A DNA stretch of 64,000 bases from Zygnema cylindricum (Eukaryota; Streptophyta; Zygnematophyceae; Zygnematales; Zygnemataceae), in assembly GCA_037447655.1 (NCBI GenBank), contig JBBHKE010002023.1, positions 186,001 through 250,000 of the forward strand. Direction: 5' to 3'. Below the pieces are notes generated by a model. That model searched no databases and had not been told where the DNA came from. It saw only the letters and a list, made by a program, of their open reading frames with translations. This document shows, piece by piece, positions 1 through 11,139 of the stretch (position 1 is the first letter of the stretch; every line of letters starts with the position of its first letter). The position numbers were made by a program, and so were the translations under genes.

Positions 1-257
1 TGTATCTTTTTCACCTTTTTCTCTTGCAATCTTGTTTTTCACCTTTTTATCTTGGAATCTTATTTTGCCACTGAAAATCGCTTTTGACATTAGGAACTTT
101 TGTGTATGAGGGCTTTCTTAGATTTGACAATTGTATTTCTGGTCCTGATGACGTGGACAATAAAGAATTGGTGTGATGAAAAACATAGCTAGTATTAAAA
201 AACGTTCTGTCAAGAAGCCATAAAAAACCGCGACATAACGCTAATAGCAATTCACAG

Positions 258-428
258 TGTAATGTAATTGTACAATATCACTGTAATTGTAATTATTTCT
301 GACACTATCGTTGCAATTTAATTGTATATGACACAATATCATTGTAATGTTAACTGTATTTGACATAACGCCATTGTAAATGTAATTATTTCTCACGCGA
401 CGTCATTGTACTTATAATTATTTCCTGA
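258..428 (+). promoter_or_regulatory. Tandem repeat array just upstream of the cysteine-rich gene
   Basis: About five imperfect units of 31-34 bp end 15 bases before the ATG at 444. Each unit contains a GACA/ACGYCATTGTAA-like core followed by a TAATTATTT-like tail. The last units carry ACGTCA, a bZIP/TGA-type core. The array lies where a core promoter or 5' UTR would be. The regulatory role is inferred from position and repetition only. Confidence 0.55.
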
Positions 429-443
429 TAAGCAGCCGGAGTT

Positions 444-1190
444 ATGGACGCCCCTACTATTCAGTCAACCGATATTGAACCTATGCAAGAGTTTGAAGAT
501 CGGAAGGAAAAGCACGGGTGTCTTTATGCTATGTGAGTTACTTTGCAGTTTTCCTTTTATGTCTTTTCCTTTTATGTCTTTTCCTTTTTTGTCTTTCTTG
601 CATTTATTCCTTATGTGTCTTTCTTGATGTTTTTCCTTTCATGTCTTTCTTGCAATTTTTATTTTTTTGCCTTTCTTGCATTTTTCCTTTTTTGCACAAT
701 TTTTTCGTCTGTCTTTCTCGCGTATAATAAATTGTCAGGATTTAGATTAGAGGAGAACATCAAACAGTAAGTTGAAAACCGTGAATTTTGTAACTTTTGT
801 TTCTTAAGTCATTCGATCTTTTCCTTCCCTTGTCCTTTTTGTGACGTCTCATCTGAACTAAAATGTGAAAGAATTTTTTTATGCTTGGTTTTCCGTGGTC
901 GTCGGTTGTTAGAAAATACCTGAACCAATGAGCATCTGATTATGATAATAAAGAAATCTCAGTGAACCATTGACCTTTGATTTCTATCATTCTTTTTTCC
1001 CTTGAATTTGTTTTTCGTTATGTTTACTTAATTATTATTATTATTATTATTTATTTTTTTAAACCCTTGTTTTTTTCCTCTTTTGGGTGTGGTTGTCTCT
1101 TTCAACAGGCTCTTCACATGTTGCTGCTGCTTCCTGTGCTATAAAACTTGCGAGGGCTGCCTCGAATGTTGCTGTTATTGCCTTACCTGA
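444..1190 (+). CDS. Small cysteine-rich (CYSTM-like) membrane protein, copy 1
   Basis: Two-exon model: exon 1 at 444-532 (ATG, 29 codons plus 2 nt, ending HGCLYA) and exon 2 at 1109-1190 ending at a TGA. The donor is GTGAGT and the acceptor AACAG after a pyrimidine-rich tract. The product is about 56 residues, with an acidic N-terminus (MDAPTIQSTD), then EDRKEKHGCLYA and a tail starting [17 protein letters not shown] with 10 cysteines. Length and layout resemble the plant CYSTM family, tail-anchored stress-linked proteins, but assignment is by pattern only. A 21-nt in-frame cassette at 746-766 could add seven residues (ILEENIK-like). The same cysteine tail is conserved in a diverged copy at 6617-6707, which argues that this frame is the coding one. 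The longer reading frames in the intron and 3' flank are not supported. Confidence 0.7.
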
Positions 1191-2218
1191 ATTTAAGGCT
1201 GCTCTGTGCCACAGTCCTGCTACAGAGTAAAGACATTTTGCAAAAGTAAACAAAATAAAGGAAAGGAAATAAAGCTGGCAGAGTACTGTTATCACAGTAT
1301 ACAGTTAAAGAACAGTTTACGGAAATTTTACGAACAGTTTACAAACACTGTTTACATTGTCAGATTATACACAGTCAGTTTAAGGAGGATTATGTGTAAT
1401 TTCTGTGAACAGTATAACAATCAGCTACAGGCGGAGTACATCCTGAGGCTACAGAAAGTTCCATGGTAAATAGTGTTGGTAAATAGTTTCTTTACTGAAA
1501 ATAGTGGGAGGAAAGCCAAACAACATGATTGCATGATTGCAGAGTCCAAAAAGTGTGGTAAGGCGTTCCTCCAATTTTGTCAAAACTCTTTTGTCAGGAG
1601 AAATTTTGAAATTACCATTGTACGAATGCTATTTTTGGAGTAAATTTTCGAGACAGAAAATCTTATGCTTGGTGGCAAAGTGAAATTGTCCCTTAATGTA
1701 CTCCCGATGCATGATAACTGGTTTATTATGACATATGTTATGTTATGAACTATCATGAAATTTTGAAAGAGATGTTGAAAAAGGAGCCCAGTGCCCATGA
1801 CTTATCCAAACATGTAGCAAGGTTTCTATGTCACACAATCAAATGTTCGAGAAGATGATTAATCATGGCCATTGAAAGCTACATTGTCCATTGGTGCAGG
1901 CTAAGTTTACATTAAATTTCATTCGATGTTTCCAAATGATTGGCCACCGATCCGTAAAAGGTACACATGTCAAATAGTCAACTACTCAATGAAACCAGAT
2001 CTGATTATAATAATCTGATTGAAAATTTGATACTCATGTCCCGACAAAAGTGAAGCATGCAACACATACTTATGGTCTCAGCTGCGCACAGACAGGTGCA
2101 CACAGTGTCGGTGTACACTTACACATCTCTCCTGGTCTCTCTTGGTCCTCTCTTTGGCCTGGTCTCTCTAGTCGTCACTGGTCTCTCTGGTCTTTGGTCT
2201 GGTCTCTATGGTCGTTTT

Positions 2219-2470
2219 CGCTGCTGCTGAGCCGTTAGTTGCTCCAACTGTTGAGCTGCTGCTGAGCTGATGCTGCTACTATTGCTGAGTTGCCGCTGAG
2301 TTGTTGCTGCTGTTGTTGAGGTGCAGCTGCTGAGCTGCTGCTGATCTGCTGCTGCTGTTGTTGAGGGGCTGCTGCTGAGTTGCGGCTGAGCTGTTGCTGT
2401 TGAGTTGATGTTGTTGCTGTTGAGCTGCTCCTGCTGCTGAGCTCTTGCTGTTGAGGCGAGCCAATCCAAG
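2219..2470. repeat. CTG/CAG-rich imperfect repeat, copy 1
   Basis: Interrupted CTGCTG-AG and GTTGCTG units. On the minus strand they encode Q/S/T-rich frames in several registers. The other copy (12900-13155) differs by an 18-bp gain and local changes, so the tract is length-unstable. An AATAAA-like signal and a conserved segment lie on the minus strand to the right (2470-2570). No exon structure supports a protein. Confidence 0.75.
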
Positions 2471-2578
2471 ACAGAGGCTTGGGAAAATGAATCATACAAG
2501 TTTATTACATTGGTATCTTGTCCGAGACACGTGTGAAGGTACGAATGGACGCTATTCACGTTCCCAGAACCAGGCACA

Positions 2579-3399
2579 TACACCCGCCCATCGTTGTTAA
2601 GTTAATAACGCGACAGTACACCGCGAATCGTAATTAGAGTAATGAAAACATTAGAGTAAAAAAAGCAAAAAAAAACAATTAGAGTAATGAACACTAATTT
2701 ATGTGATAGAACTTTTTCACAGAGGAAGTTTACTCTAATTTATTTAAGTACTCTATATTGGTAATAATTATCCGCGCTGAAATTATTAACACTAAATTAC
2801 GCAGATGTACAAAATCTGTCATTCCGTATAGATTTGACGTCATTATAACGTTAGTATAATTTGTCGCGCTGAATGTCAGTTAATGTTCACAGCGACGACG
2901 ATGCTGTCGACGGACGAGAGTTATGCGAACGGCTTTTTTTCGATGTGATTGACTTTTCGTTTAGTGCGATTTTACGTGCGAGCGCGATTCTATTAAATCA
3001 TTATTTGTACCTTTTGCTTAAAAAAGTACAATTTTGCACGGTCGAACGTAATCCGTACTCCAAACTATTTAAAAATAACCTATATTATATTTTTTTTACG
3101 CTAATTAAACTTACCTAAATTAGAATAATGAAAAATTAGAATCGATTACTCTATTTGATGTGATAGAGTCGAAATTTCGAGCGACCTAATTAGAGTAATT
3201 TACTCTAATTACGATTCGCAGTATACTGTAGTTCTGTCGCGACTATTTTTTGCCAAAAATCACAAAATAATGTTAGCAACCCTATTTAAGGATAAGGACT
3301 ACAATACGCCACGTCTACTTGCTTAAAGTAGTATCACTAATTTTCTTATTTCACATTAACACTAATAGATCCTTACCGCTAAAAACGATGGCCGGTGTA
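2579..3399. mobile_element. Outer TA-flanked MITE containing a second MITE
   Basis: The left end reads TACACCCGCCCATCG and the right end CGATGGCCGGTGTA, giving imperfect terminal inverted repeats of about 20 bp with TA at the edges. Removing the inner element (2617-3225) joins sequence that is continuous in the paralogous copy at 14381-14920. It has no coding capacity. TA target use fits Tc1/mariner-like non-autonomous elements, but no transposase is present to prove this. Confidence 0.75.
2617..3225. mobile_element. Inner MITE, about 605 bp, nested
   Basis: Terminal inverted repeats of about 26 bp begin TACACCGCGAATCGTAATTA on the left and TATACTGCGAATCGTAATTA (reverse complement of the right end). 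It is inserted at a TA inside the outer MITE. The interior shares CGTACAAAATCTG and GTCGACGGACGA segments with the MITE at 13279-13832, so the two belong to one family. Confidence 0.8.
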
Positions 3400-4510
3400 C
3401 CTAGGAGCTGAGTTTTGTCCAAGAAGCAATGATTGCGATGGTTGGGAAATAAAAGAAAAGAATATAATATGGCTAAAATAAATAATATATAATATATATA
3501 TATATATGGCTAAAAAATATGAAATATGGCTAGGATATTTAATACTATCCAACATTATTGTACTTTGTACTCTTGTTATCGTGGAAGGTATAAGGGAGAT
3601 GTACCACTAACTCTGTACTTATTGGTACGGGCGGGTACGGATAGTCGCAATAAATCGATTTTTGGTTAATTTTTTTTTCGTAAACGCGTTTTCGGTAACG
3701 GTTAACAATTTTGGAGCGTAACATAACCACATCGGGCGTCGGGTCCTCAAATTTAAAAAAAAAAAAAAAAAAAAAGGTAGGTTTTGGTTATCTAAAATTT
3801 TGACTTTTGCGGCCTTTGTTGAACGGTGAGGGGGTCCCGATATATCGCTCCGAGACCAACAAATTCTTCATTGGCAATAAGTGGAAAAATATAGTACACA
3901 ACATAACAATACTTTATGATCCACTTTATCTAGCGTGGCATGCCACGTATGACAACTTGCTCTATGCTTCGTATAACATGAGAACAAAATTTCAGTACAA
4001 CGTGATAAACCGTACATTTGTACGGTATTCACTGTACAATTATCGCCAATACTATAGTTATCGGATTGGTGTTATTGCATTTAAAATCCGATGGTTATCG
4101 GTTTTTTATCATAGATTTTATATTATCGTTTTTTTATCGCAATAACACCAATACCGATATATTGTACCAACATATAGATTTTCGATAAGGGGCATATCGG
4201 TTATTGGTAAATGGTTTTCTATACATAACTACCTGTAGTCTTTAACCAAAAGATGTCTTTCATCATGTCTCAATTTTCATAAATATGATTTTACTTTTGC
4301 ATTTTACAAATTTCCATCATGATTTAAACAAAAAAGAAGAGAATGAGAGCATTTTCCAACGAAGCCCACTTGGCAACAAATCAATATTGAAGGGTTGGAA
4401 GCCGTGGCTCAAATTAGTTGAAAAAGCCTTTTTTTTCTTTCCTTTTATTTCTTTTTCTTTTTGCGTGTTGGCATGTTTTAAACTGCTACTTTCTATAAGA
4501 TTACATTATT
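3400..4510. other. Paralogous non-coding block, copy 1
   Basis: Matches 14921-16229 at roughly 85-90% identity by eye, including a GGTGAGGGGGTCCCGATATAT segment (3830 and 15520) and an AT-rich stretch of TATCGGTTTTTTAT repeats. It includes a 20-base poly-A run near 3755. No gene is seen. The block sits between the MITEs and the family A copia LTR in both copies. Confidence 0.7.
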
Positions 4511-5055
4511 GGAGGTTAATTGGCAAAAACCATTAAATTATACAGAAGAGAAATATCAATGCATTGGGAAGTAAAATTGATTTGTATTTGGGATGATTTC
4601 ATTAAGTGAGAAAAGTCACTTATATAAAATACACAGTGCTAATTACTGTGGAATCTAAGCGCTCTTTGGTGCGTTGTAACAAAGAGATCTTTGTCTAGAT
4701 TTTAATACATGCGTTCGAGATCTTAGGTGATTGACGTTAAGACTAGATTCTAATGTATGTAGTCTAAATTGTAATGTATGTAAGTTGGATTCTGAAGGAT
4801 TGGCTTTCGAAGGCAATGTAAAAAGTTAATAAGACCTAAGCAACGGCGTAGAGTCAAGCGACAAAAAATACGACAACAAAAAACAAAATACAAAAAAAAA
4901 TGAAGACGAGGAGACAAAAACATACGTAGGACAAAGAGAGACCGTCGCCCAAAGGACTTTGAAGTAGGGCGGCAAGAGACGACAACGAATGTAATGACAT
5001 GTACGACCGAGACCAAGAGAGACAAAAAAGAATCGACGTTAAATGACTATCAACA
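4511..5055 (-). mobile_element. Copia family A LTR (3' LTR, minus strand), copy A1
   Basis: Read on the minus strand, the LTR starts TGTTGATAGTC at 5055, directly after a purine tract (TTGAGGAGGGG) that serves as polypurine tract. It extends left through a TATATAAG box to an approximate end near 4511. A second copy is at 16230-16781 and a split one at 19357-20695. Boundaries are approximate because the left edge lies in sequence that was itself duplicated. Confidence 0.65.
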
Positions 5056-5948
5056 CCCCTCCTCAAGCGAAAACTAGGAAGTAGATTGAGATGAAAATAA
5101 ATAAAATTTAGCCAAAAGAAGAAGAAAGACGAAGGCCAGAGAAGAGGGAATGCTGCTCAAAGTGAGGGCGATGAAGAGCCTTAGTGAGATAATCGACCAC
5201 TTGGTCGACAGATTTGATATAAAGAAACTGGAGAGTGCTATCTTCGACACCCGTTTTCGAGAGTAATGAAACCGAATGTCAATTTGTTTCATCTTTTTGT
5301 GGTGGATAAGACTGCTAAAGAAAGCAAGGGCTTCTTAGGAATTGAAGAAAATAAGCGTAGGAGCTAAAGGGGGAAATCTAAGATTAGAGAGAAGAGTGCG
5401 AAGCCAGACAACTTCCTTCGTGGCATGACAAGCGACCATATATTCCGCCTCAGTGTTGGAGCATGAGGTGGTAGGTTGGCTTTTGTATGACCAAGAGATG
5501 AGGCCATATCCCAAGAAGAAGCACGAACCAATTGTGGAAAATCAAGAAAGATCATCTTGTGCCCTATCTGAATCAATAAAGCTCGTGAGAGCACTGGAGC
5601 TAAAGGAAAAGTATGTGAGAAAAAAAGATTGAGTGTCTTGTAGAAAACGAAAGAGACGTTTGGCTGCAGCAAGATGATCATTGGAAGAACGTTGGAGGAA
5701 TTAAATAAGCTTAGTGACAACTTTATGTTCAGTAGCTAAAACAAGTAAAGTGCCGATATGTGTCAATCGTGCAATTTGAGCAAGCTCGGTGAAATCTATA
5801 CCTTTGATTTGGAAAAATCCCTTCGCCACTAAGCGAGCTTTGCATTTGTTCACCAATCTATCCGCCTTTTGCTTTACACGGAAGGCCTTTTTGGAACCGA
5901 TTGCCTTTCTTCCACACGGAAGGGGAGCAAGATTCCATGTTTTGTTGG
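5056..5948 (-). pseudogene. Copia family A RNase H and pol C-terminus, degraded
   Basis: Minus-strand translation across frames gives the copia RNase H signature FIDSD, then LISWSYKSQPT and NTEAEYMVACHATKEVVWL, and further on VDQVVDYLTKALHRPHFEQ, the usual pol end. Frameshifts and stops interrupt it. Relative to copy A2 (16782-18290) about 630 bp of the reverse transcriptase part is deleted near 5715. No intact protein is possible. Confidence 0.8.
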
Positions 5949-6616
5949 TGTAACAAGGTTACAGAATTGCGTACTTAGTGGTTGGGGGTTAGGCTGCTAT
6001 TGTTGCGATTTCAGAGCAGCGCAGCTGCGATCCCAGACCAGCGCAGCATAGCAGCATAGCAACTTAGTAGCGCAGCAGCGCAGCAGCGCAGCATAGCAAC
6101 TTAGTAGCGCAGCAGCCCAGCAGCACAGCATAGCAACGCCGCAGAATGTAGATGGAACTGTATAGTTCTAGAAGGAAGTTTTGGATAGATCTCGGTTGGC
6201 CGCGAAGGCCCACGTGTACAGCTGTATAGTACTAGGTTGACTAGCAGTTAGCAATGTTTAAAGGGAGAAATTTTATTCCCAATGTGGTTCCCTGCACATG
6301 ACCTTTACAATTTTATATTTTGGTGGTGTGTTTTAAGTCATTTGATAATCAATGCCGCGTGATTTTATGATGATAAAATAGTCGAGAAATTTTATTCAAG
6401 ATTACCAATATGTTCAGCTCGTATTCTGTGATACTTATTTTCCATTGTCAGGAATACAAGATAAAAATATGCCATAAGCTTTTTGTCTGTTTTGAGCCCT
6501 CTCCTTCTCTCCATAGTTCAAAAGTGCAAAAATGTGTGTAAACACTAAACCTGGCTACTCCCTATGTGTATGTTTTTTTTTAATGTGTTTATTTTTATTG
6601 GGTTTCTTTTTTGCAG
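5949..6616. repeat. GCAGCA-type minisatellite and flank
   Basis: From 6003 to 6145 there are repeated GCAGCGCAGCA / GCATAGCAACTTAGTA units in irregular order. The rest, to 6616, shows no gene. It should contain the upstream exon of the cysteine-rich fragment at 6617, but I cannot find a convincing match to exon 1. Confidence 0.7.
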
Positions 6617-6707
6617 ACTCTTCACCTGCTGTTGCTGCTTCTTGTGCTTCAAATCGTGCGAATGTTGTCTTGAATGCCTCTGTCCTTGCCTTATGAGTGA
6701 TAATTAA
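6617..6707 (+). pseudogene. Third copy of the cysteine-rich (CYSTM-like) terminal exon
   Basis: After a TTTTTTGCAG acceptor, the frame matching exon 2 of the gene at 444 reads [17 protein letters not shown], then [12 protein letters not shown] and a TAA. The cysteine pattern is kept while third positions and several residues differ, which is what purifying selection leaves. No matching first exon was found upstream, so it is called a fragment. It could still be functional if a diverged exon 1 lies within the window. Confidence 0.6.
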
Positions 6708-7550
6708 AGCCCTAATGTCCTCCACTCATGTGAGTTAGTGTGTGACAGTTCACGAATAATCAAAAGAAACGCAAGTCAGGAAACCTCTGTAACCATGGTT
6801 ACATCAGTAAATCAACTAAGAATGGAACACATGGTAGCCATAACATTACTAAAGCACTTGGTTATAATTTTCTGATCCTTTAAGGTAATCTGGAGGATTA
6901 AGAAGTAAATAGTGTTGTTATGTGCCAGGTTTGGCCTCGTGAAGTCCAAGGTTTTTTTTTAAAGGTCCAGTGAAACAAGAGCAAGTGTTAAGTGTACTGT
7001 TTTTGAGAGTTAGTGATATCTACAGAGAGGGTGAAAATATTGCTGAGGTGGAAATGTCTACAGTAGAGTATACACTTGCTGATGTTTTACAACATTTTTT
7101 GTATCGCTAGCACCTGGTCAGACCTTTTTTATAGCTGGTTGAAAGACTTTATGTGAATCTTTGTGAAAAAAGGTATATATAACAATATTGAAACGTTCTT
7201 ATGGTTGATTCCTGAATATCGCGCTCGTCATTTCTTTGTAGTATTCTCCATAGTTCCTTAATCATAGATCTTACAGTGGCATGTACCATAGCTGTGAATA
7301 TGGTCGATGCAAAAATCAAACTTCAAAAAAAATTGAATACTACATGAGATATTGATTCTTAATAACTCAGTCACCTTCGTCTCTGTTTCTACCTTCATAT
7401 TGCTGCTCTGTTTCTTATGTCCAAGAGGAATACCTTAACATGGCCGTGAATGGCTATTCTGTACTTTGCTTCATTCTTTGAATCAATGTCTCATTCTATA
7501 AACCAAAGCTAACATGTACGGAAACAGAATGTGTGTGAAAATACTACAGG

Positions 7551-7750
7551 TACACTGCACATCGTTATTAGTGTCTAGGATTTATGTGTAAATGCGGATT
7601 AGGATATATAATGCTAACTTAGTGCAAGGAGACGTGCCAGGTTGTAGTCCACTCGTTTGAACATTGTTGCTAACACTATTTTATGATTTTCGGCCAAAAA
7701 AAGTCGTGATCGAATTAGTGTTATTAACTCTAATTACAATGGGCGGTGTA
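7551..7750. mobile_element. 200-bp MITE of the TACACCG family
   Basis: The left end TACACTGCACATCGTTATTA matches the reverse complement of the right end TACACCGCCCATTGTAATTA. It contains the GGAGACGTGCCAG ... GTCCACT core also seen near 25500, 40320 and 44720. Confidence 0.75.
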
Positions 7751-8342
7751 GGGTCCCCAAAAAAACTATGTAACTGCTATTGTTCTGAAAAATCATACTG
7801 TATTATTAGTTGCTTTTGCACATTTTAGTTGTGATTTGAACTCTGTGATCAAATGGCTCCTGTCTTTTTCTGTAGTGTCTTTTTCTGCAGTTTACAGAAG
7901 TTAGTGAAAATTTAGTTCGATGTAGCGAAACCAGTTTACACTAGTATTGCTTCAGACGGTTGGTTTTAGACAATCATTTTTCTGTAGTTTTAAGTGTCAC
8001 AAAGAGATTCTGAAAGCGTATGTTACATGGTACATCTGGTCAAAGATAGTCACAATTTGAAAAGGCAAATTTCTCAGACAGACATCAAATGATTTTGGAA
8101 CCTGGGCAATTTGTGTTAAGAAACAAAATTGCAGAGTAAAATTTCATCTAATTGGTTCAATGACTTTGGAAATTATGCAGCATAAAATACATCATAATAA
8201 TTGGGATACACAACAAATACCAAAGAATAAAATATAACTGTCGAAAAATATATTTCCCTAATACTGCTTTGCCTGGACTTATATTTGGCAATAGAACCTT
8301 TTCAGAACTTCCTGGACAGCCTCTTTGAGACATTGGAATGGT

Positions 8343-8470
8343 TTGGGGGTAAGATGAGATAAGGGAGAGGGAGAGGAGGGCGAGAGGTGAGGGAAGGGAG
8401 GAGGGGAAGGAAATGGATAAAAGGGTGGGGTGGAGAGTGGGAGGAAAGAGCAGGAGGAAGTAAGGATGGT
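8343..8470 (+). repeat. Homopurine (GA-rich) tract
   Basis: About 125 bases almost entirely A and G, with several GGG and GGGG runs. It could form triplex or G-quadruplex structures. No unit length is evident. Confidence 0.75.
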
Positions 8471-9957
8471 GAATGATGACGAAAAGCAGTACTGCTTTCT
8501 GGTCAATTTACAGACTGGAATTCCGCAACAAATTTGTACTTCATAGAAAAAGTTTGTCCTTTGTGATAATTCAAGTTGATTGCATAGTTGAATGTGATTA
8601 GTGATTTACTTCGATTAGTTGTTCATGGTTAAAAAATAGTACCGTGAGTAATTTCGAGTTCGTTCACGAATATACATAAATAAATCTGTCGATAATTTGA
8701 TGATTGACTAAATGAGTAATTTTCCTACAATGGTGTAAGGTTTATTCAGAGCCCTAAACCTGGTATCGTTTAAGCGATCGTTTAAACGTTTCAGTCCATC
8801 GTTTTATCATTTAAACCCTTTTTAACACTCAAAATTTTGTTCAAAACTTTCTTGTGCATAACTTAATGTATACCTTCATAACCTTAGAAATGTTTCTATA
8901 GGGCTCTTGTAGAGTGTGTATCATGGAAAGTCATTTAATCTTGATAAGGATGTCCGTACAACTTTCTTTGACAGAAAAGTCGAATGGTAGTTTTCAATCC
9001 GATGGATGTTTCTTTGGTTTTCATGGTTCGCGGTGAGAATTCAACGACATTTTAATTTCAGTACGTCAATGGATATTCAATTTCAATTTCAATGGTGACC
9101 TTGAACATTTAGTTTTCAATATTGGTCAAATTAATATAATGGAATTTAGCATCCATTTTGTTAGAAGACAATACAGCATACAAGTTTAAAGTTGACTGGA
9201 CACTGGTGATGAGAATGAAACAATTGGGCATGCAGTCGTATGACATTTTTACCTCCATTTTATCAAATTTATGCACCTGTACTTCTGTACTTAATAGTTT
9301 AAATTGTAAATTAAGTTAAAACGGTCGTTCCAACAGTGTTTTAACGTTTGAATGTTTGATTACTTTAACCGCGTGATGGCAATGCTGGATAGAACGAGGC
9401 TACGAATCGAGTACTCTACTTTAGTTAAATACACTCGCTGCGAAATTTTAAATTTTCACTCACTGCCCGTGCTTCAAGTTTTCCCATGCAATGCTTCTCA
9501 TTGGCATGATCATCAAATATTCCAGTACACAAACAGTCAATCTCAAACTTTTAGACGTAACATTTTGAAAGAGCACTATGAAGTACACTTTCAACGATGT
9601 TGGAATATACTGTCGTCATGGTGTATATTGGTATCTGCTCTGGACAAATATATTGAAAATTTTAAAGACTTGAAACGCATGAAGGAATTTTTAAGGTTAA
9701 GATTTATGAAAATCTGTACATAGCGTGAGCTCAAAGGAAATGATGGCACGTAAGCAGAAAATACAAAAACTACTGGCAGAACAATAAATCTTAGCAATAT
9801 CACTGCTGCAAGTTTTGCTTAAAGAAAACTTTTTTTGATTTACAATTGGTTAACGAAGTCTGTCTGGAAATTGTTACAATTTTTTTTTTGTCTGACCGTC
9901 TTCTGTATTCCATAATAAGTATCAGGGTTTCAGGCAGCAGTTTCCTTGTCATTGAAG

Positions 9958-10350
9958 TTTCCATCTTGTTAGTCAAAGTTGCGGAAGCTTCACAACAGAA
10001 GCATATTCAAAGGTATTCTTTCCTTCCAGTTTAGTAACAGTTTTTGTTGTATTAAAACTTTTATAAAGTTAGACAAGTTACAAAGCTTCACTGAAGAAGC
10101 GTATTTAAAGGTTAATAATCTTCTTACTTCCGGAATATACTATCGAGAGTTTCACGAACCAAATTTGCTTGAAGTTACAAAACTTCGTCAAGTTATCCCA
10201 GTTACTGAGGCATTTTTGAAGGTTAATCTTCTTTCTTCCTTCTTCCGGAATAGTATCCAGAGATTCAGGTGCAATTCGATTGTATTAAAGTTCTTATCAA
10301 TTGATCAAGTTATAGATGCATATTCAAAGGTTAACCTTGCAACATATTTT
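9958..10350 (+). repeat. Degenerate tandem repeat, about 3-4 units
   Basis: Units of roughly 110-130 bp recur: AAGTT(G/A)C, then GAAGC(G/A)TATT(C/T)AAAGG, then TCTTNCTTCCGGAATA-like ends. The reading frame at 9979-10374 follows these repeats but shows no domain. Confidence 0.55.
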
Positions 10351-10953
10351 TTGTACGTTTGTATTTCTGTGTGATTGAAGAAACGTTAAAACGGTATCTC
10401 TTAATATCTGCAATGTTGGATGACAGTTTTTGAATCATCAAATGGACAGAACTAACTGTTACTTGAGTTTTGTAAATGTAACGAACAAGTTTTTGTGAAT
10501 ACATGACTCCAGTAATTACTTTTCTGCAACTTAGGTATCTGATTTGTTCAATTAAATATATTTGCTACCAAATAAACTCTTTTCCTGGAAGTCCACTTTA
10601 ATTCATGAGTGACATGGAACAGGAGGTCATGTCGTGTCACCTCACATTTCATGATTCACTGCTGCTGTAATCAAACTTGAGCTCGTGGAATACTTTTGTA
10701 TCTTTTTCACCTTTTTCTCTTGCAATCTTGTTTTTCACCTTTTTATCTTGGAATCTTATTTTGCCACTGAAAATCGCTTTTGACATTAGGAACTTTTGTG
10801 TATGAGGGCTTTCTTAGATTTGACAATTGTATTTCTGGTCCTGATGACGTGGACAATAAAGAATTGGTGTGATGAAAAACATAGCTAGTATTAAAAAACG
10901 TTCTGTCAAGAAGCCATAAAAAACCGCGACATAACGCTAATAGCAATTCACAG

Positions 10954-11124
10954 TGTAATGTAATTGTACAATATCACTGTAATTGTAATTATTTCTGACA
11001 CTATCGTTGCAATTTAATTGTATATGACACAATATCATTGTAATGTTAACTGTATTTGACATAACGCCATTGTAAATGTAATTATTTCTCACGCGACGTC
11101 ATTGTACTTATAATTATTTCCTGA
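10954..11124 (+). promoter_or_regulatory. Tandem repeat array upstream of gene copy 2
   Basis: Identical to the five-unit array at 258-428, ending 15 bases before the ATG at 11140 and including ACGTCA. Confidence 0.55.
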
Positions 11125-11139
11125 TAAGCAGCCGGAGTT

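Larger units (their letters stand above)
1..2578. repeat. Near-identical segmental duplicate, copy 1
   Basis: This segment repeats at 10697-13278 with about 15 substitutions and a handful of small indels by eye. The first 990 bases, covering the promoter region and two exons, look identical. It carries the cysteine-rich gene at 444-1190, roughly 1 kb of 3' flank with no convincing gene (1191-2210), and a CAG-type repeat at 2219-2470. The window begins inside the repeat, so the left border is unknown. The right border coincides with a MITE end at 2579. Spacing between copies is 10,696 bp. Confidence 0.95.
6708..10696. other. Unique non-coding stretch between the two duplicates
   Basis: No gene is supported. 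It holds a MITE (7551-7750), a homopurine tract (8343-8470) and a degenerate tandem repeat (9958-10350). The reading frames at 8279-8506 and 9352-9723 have no recognisable motif and are probably chance. Confidence 0.6.

Noticed and set aside
518-770. Phe/Leu-rich frames of 69-75 residues
   Set aside because: They lie in the T-rich intron of the cysteine-rich gene, start from the codon overlapping the splice donor and have low-complexity composition.
2206-2583. 125-residue Q/S/T-rich minus-strand protein
   Set aside because: All three frames of the CAG-type tract are open on that strand. The frames change between copies, so coding is not supported.
6003-6145. CRISPR-like spaced repeat
   Set aside because: Units are irregular GCAGCA minisatellite without constant spacers, and the sequence is plant nuclear DNA.
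9352-9723. 123-residue plus-strand frame
   Set aside because: No recognisable motif, no splice context and no paralog in the window. Chance is the simplest explanation in a 60-kb window.
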